The notes under the pieces were generated by a model. That model worked only from the letters and a program-made list of their open reading frames with translations, ran no database searches and was not told the origin of the DNA. The translations under genes were made by a program, and so were the position numbers. Shown here one piece after another: positions 63,701 through 64,000 of a stretch of DNA of 64,000 nt. Source of the DNA: Rugalucina vietnamica (Eukaryota > Mollusca > Bivalvia > Lucinida > Lucinidae); the NCBI GenBank assembly GCA_964017185.1, contig OZ024874.1, positions 32,898,721 through 32,962,720 on the forward strand, in the 5' to 3' direction. The first letter of the stretch is position 1. The number at the start of each line of letters is the position of its first letter.

Positions 63701-64000
63701 GTACCCTCCCCTACCCTGTTCAGCACACAGTTTAAGTGGAGAAAATGAACTGTCAAAAATTACTGCTGTGGGGATAAGTGATTAGATGGGATAGGTAAAG
63801 TGTTACAACTACTCGAATACTGTGACAACCTCTATGGAAGAATTCTTTGTTTCACAGACAACATTAACGAAAAAGCATGTCGATAATGTTTTCACATTAA
63901 ATGGCTTGATTTTAGAGGTGAAAACACTATGATGAAGTCAACCGGCAAGGTTCAAGCTGCAAAGTATGGGACAAGTTTGAAAGACAGTTGAGAACCCGCC
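60726..64000. other. Partial intron after exon r, no exon found
   Basis: I see no match to the next ACC exon. Minor items: a cgacac..tttgccgaaaa repeated motif at 61245-61325, a (GT)n run near 62728-62742, a GGATTTGATCC B-box-like string at 63035 suggesting a SINE remnant, and a TTAGAATTAGCGCACATGCT terminal-repeat-like string near 63117. Confidence 0.5.

Overview
The window is eukaryotic nuclear DNA, most likely from a bivalve mollusc. The evidence is AT-rich DNA, GT-AG introns, dense short mobile elements, and several families of pearl-like (HINE-type) repeats typical of bivalves. I cannot name the species.

One host gene spans almost the whole window on the + strand: the central part of a eukaryotic acetyl-CoA carboxylase (ACC, ACACA-like). 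Eighteen consecutive exons between 1291 and 60725 join in frame (1950 nt, 650 codons). They run from just after the biotin-carrier domain to just before the carboxyltransferase domain. Exon order and residues match animal ACC throughout. The N-terminal catalytic exons and the C-terminal carboxyltransferase exons lie outside the window. Two introns are very large (7117-22697 and 34743-54909).

Almost all remaining sequence is mobile or repetitive DNA inside ACC introns. (1) At least four families share one helentron/HINE-like layout: a 5' hairpin made of a short inverted repeat, tandem internal units, a second copy of the inverted repeat, then a 3' hairpin ending in CTAG or CTGG before TT. (2) Many TIR-type MITEs and foldback palindromes are present. 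(3) A 5'-truncated, frameshifted and interrupted LINE lies at 18319-22198. (4) A ~128-bp tandem array at 16890-18315 carries nine exact AGGTCAnnnTGACCT palindromes (oestrogen-receptor-type sites). (5) A 6-kb DNA transposon (40967-46988) has intact 27-bp TIRs and a TA target duplication. It encodes a two-exon pogo/Tigger-type transposase of 499 aa and a convergent small ORF resembling a HIRAN domain.

The transposon is the only complete-looking gene system besides ACC. Its transposase keeps three candidate catalytic Asp residues and begins with a PCNA-binding-like motif and an AT-hook. The neighbouring HIRAN-like ORF is another potential replication-fork/DNA-end binding module, so the pair may link transposition to DNA replication or repair. 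The other regulatory curiosity is that repeats inside this lipogenic gene carry consensus-like nuclear-receptor, RFX and CRE motifs in tandem.
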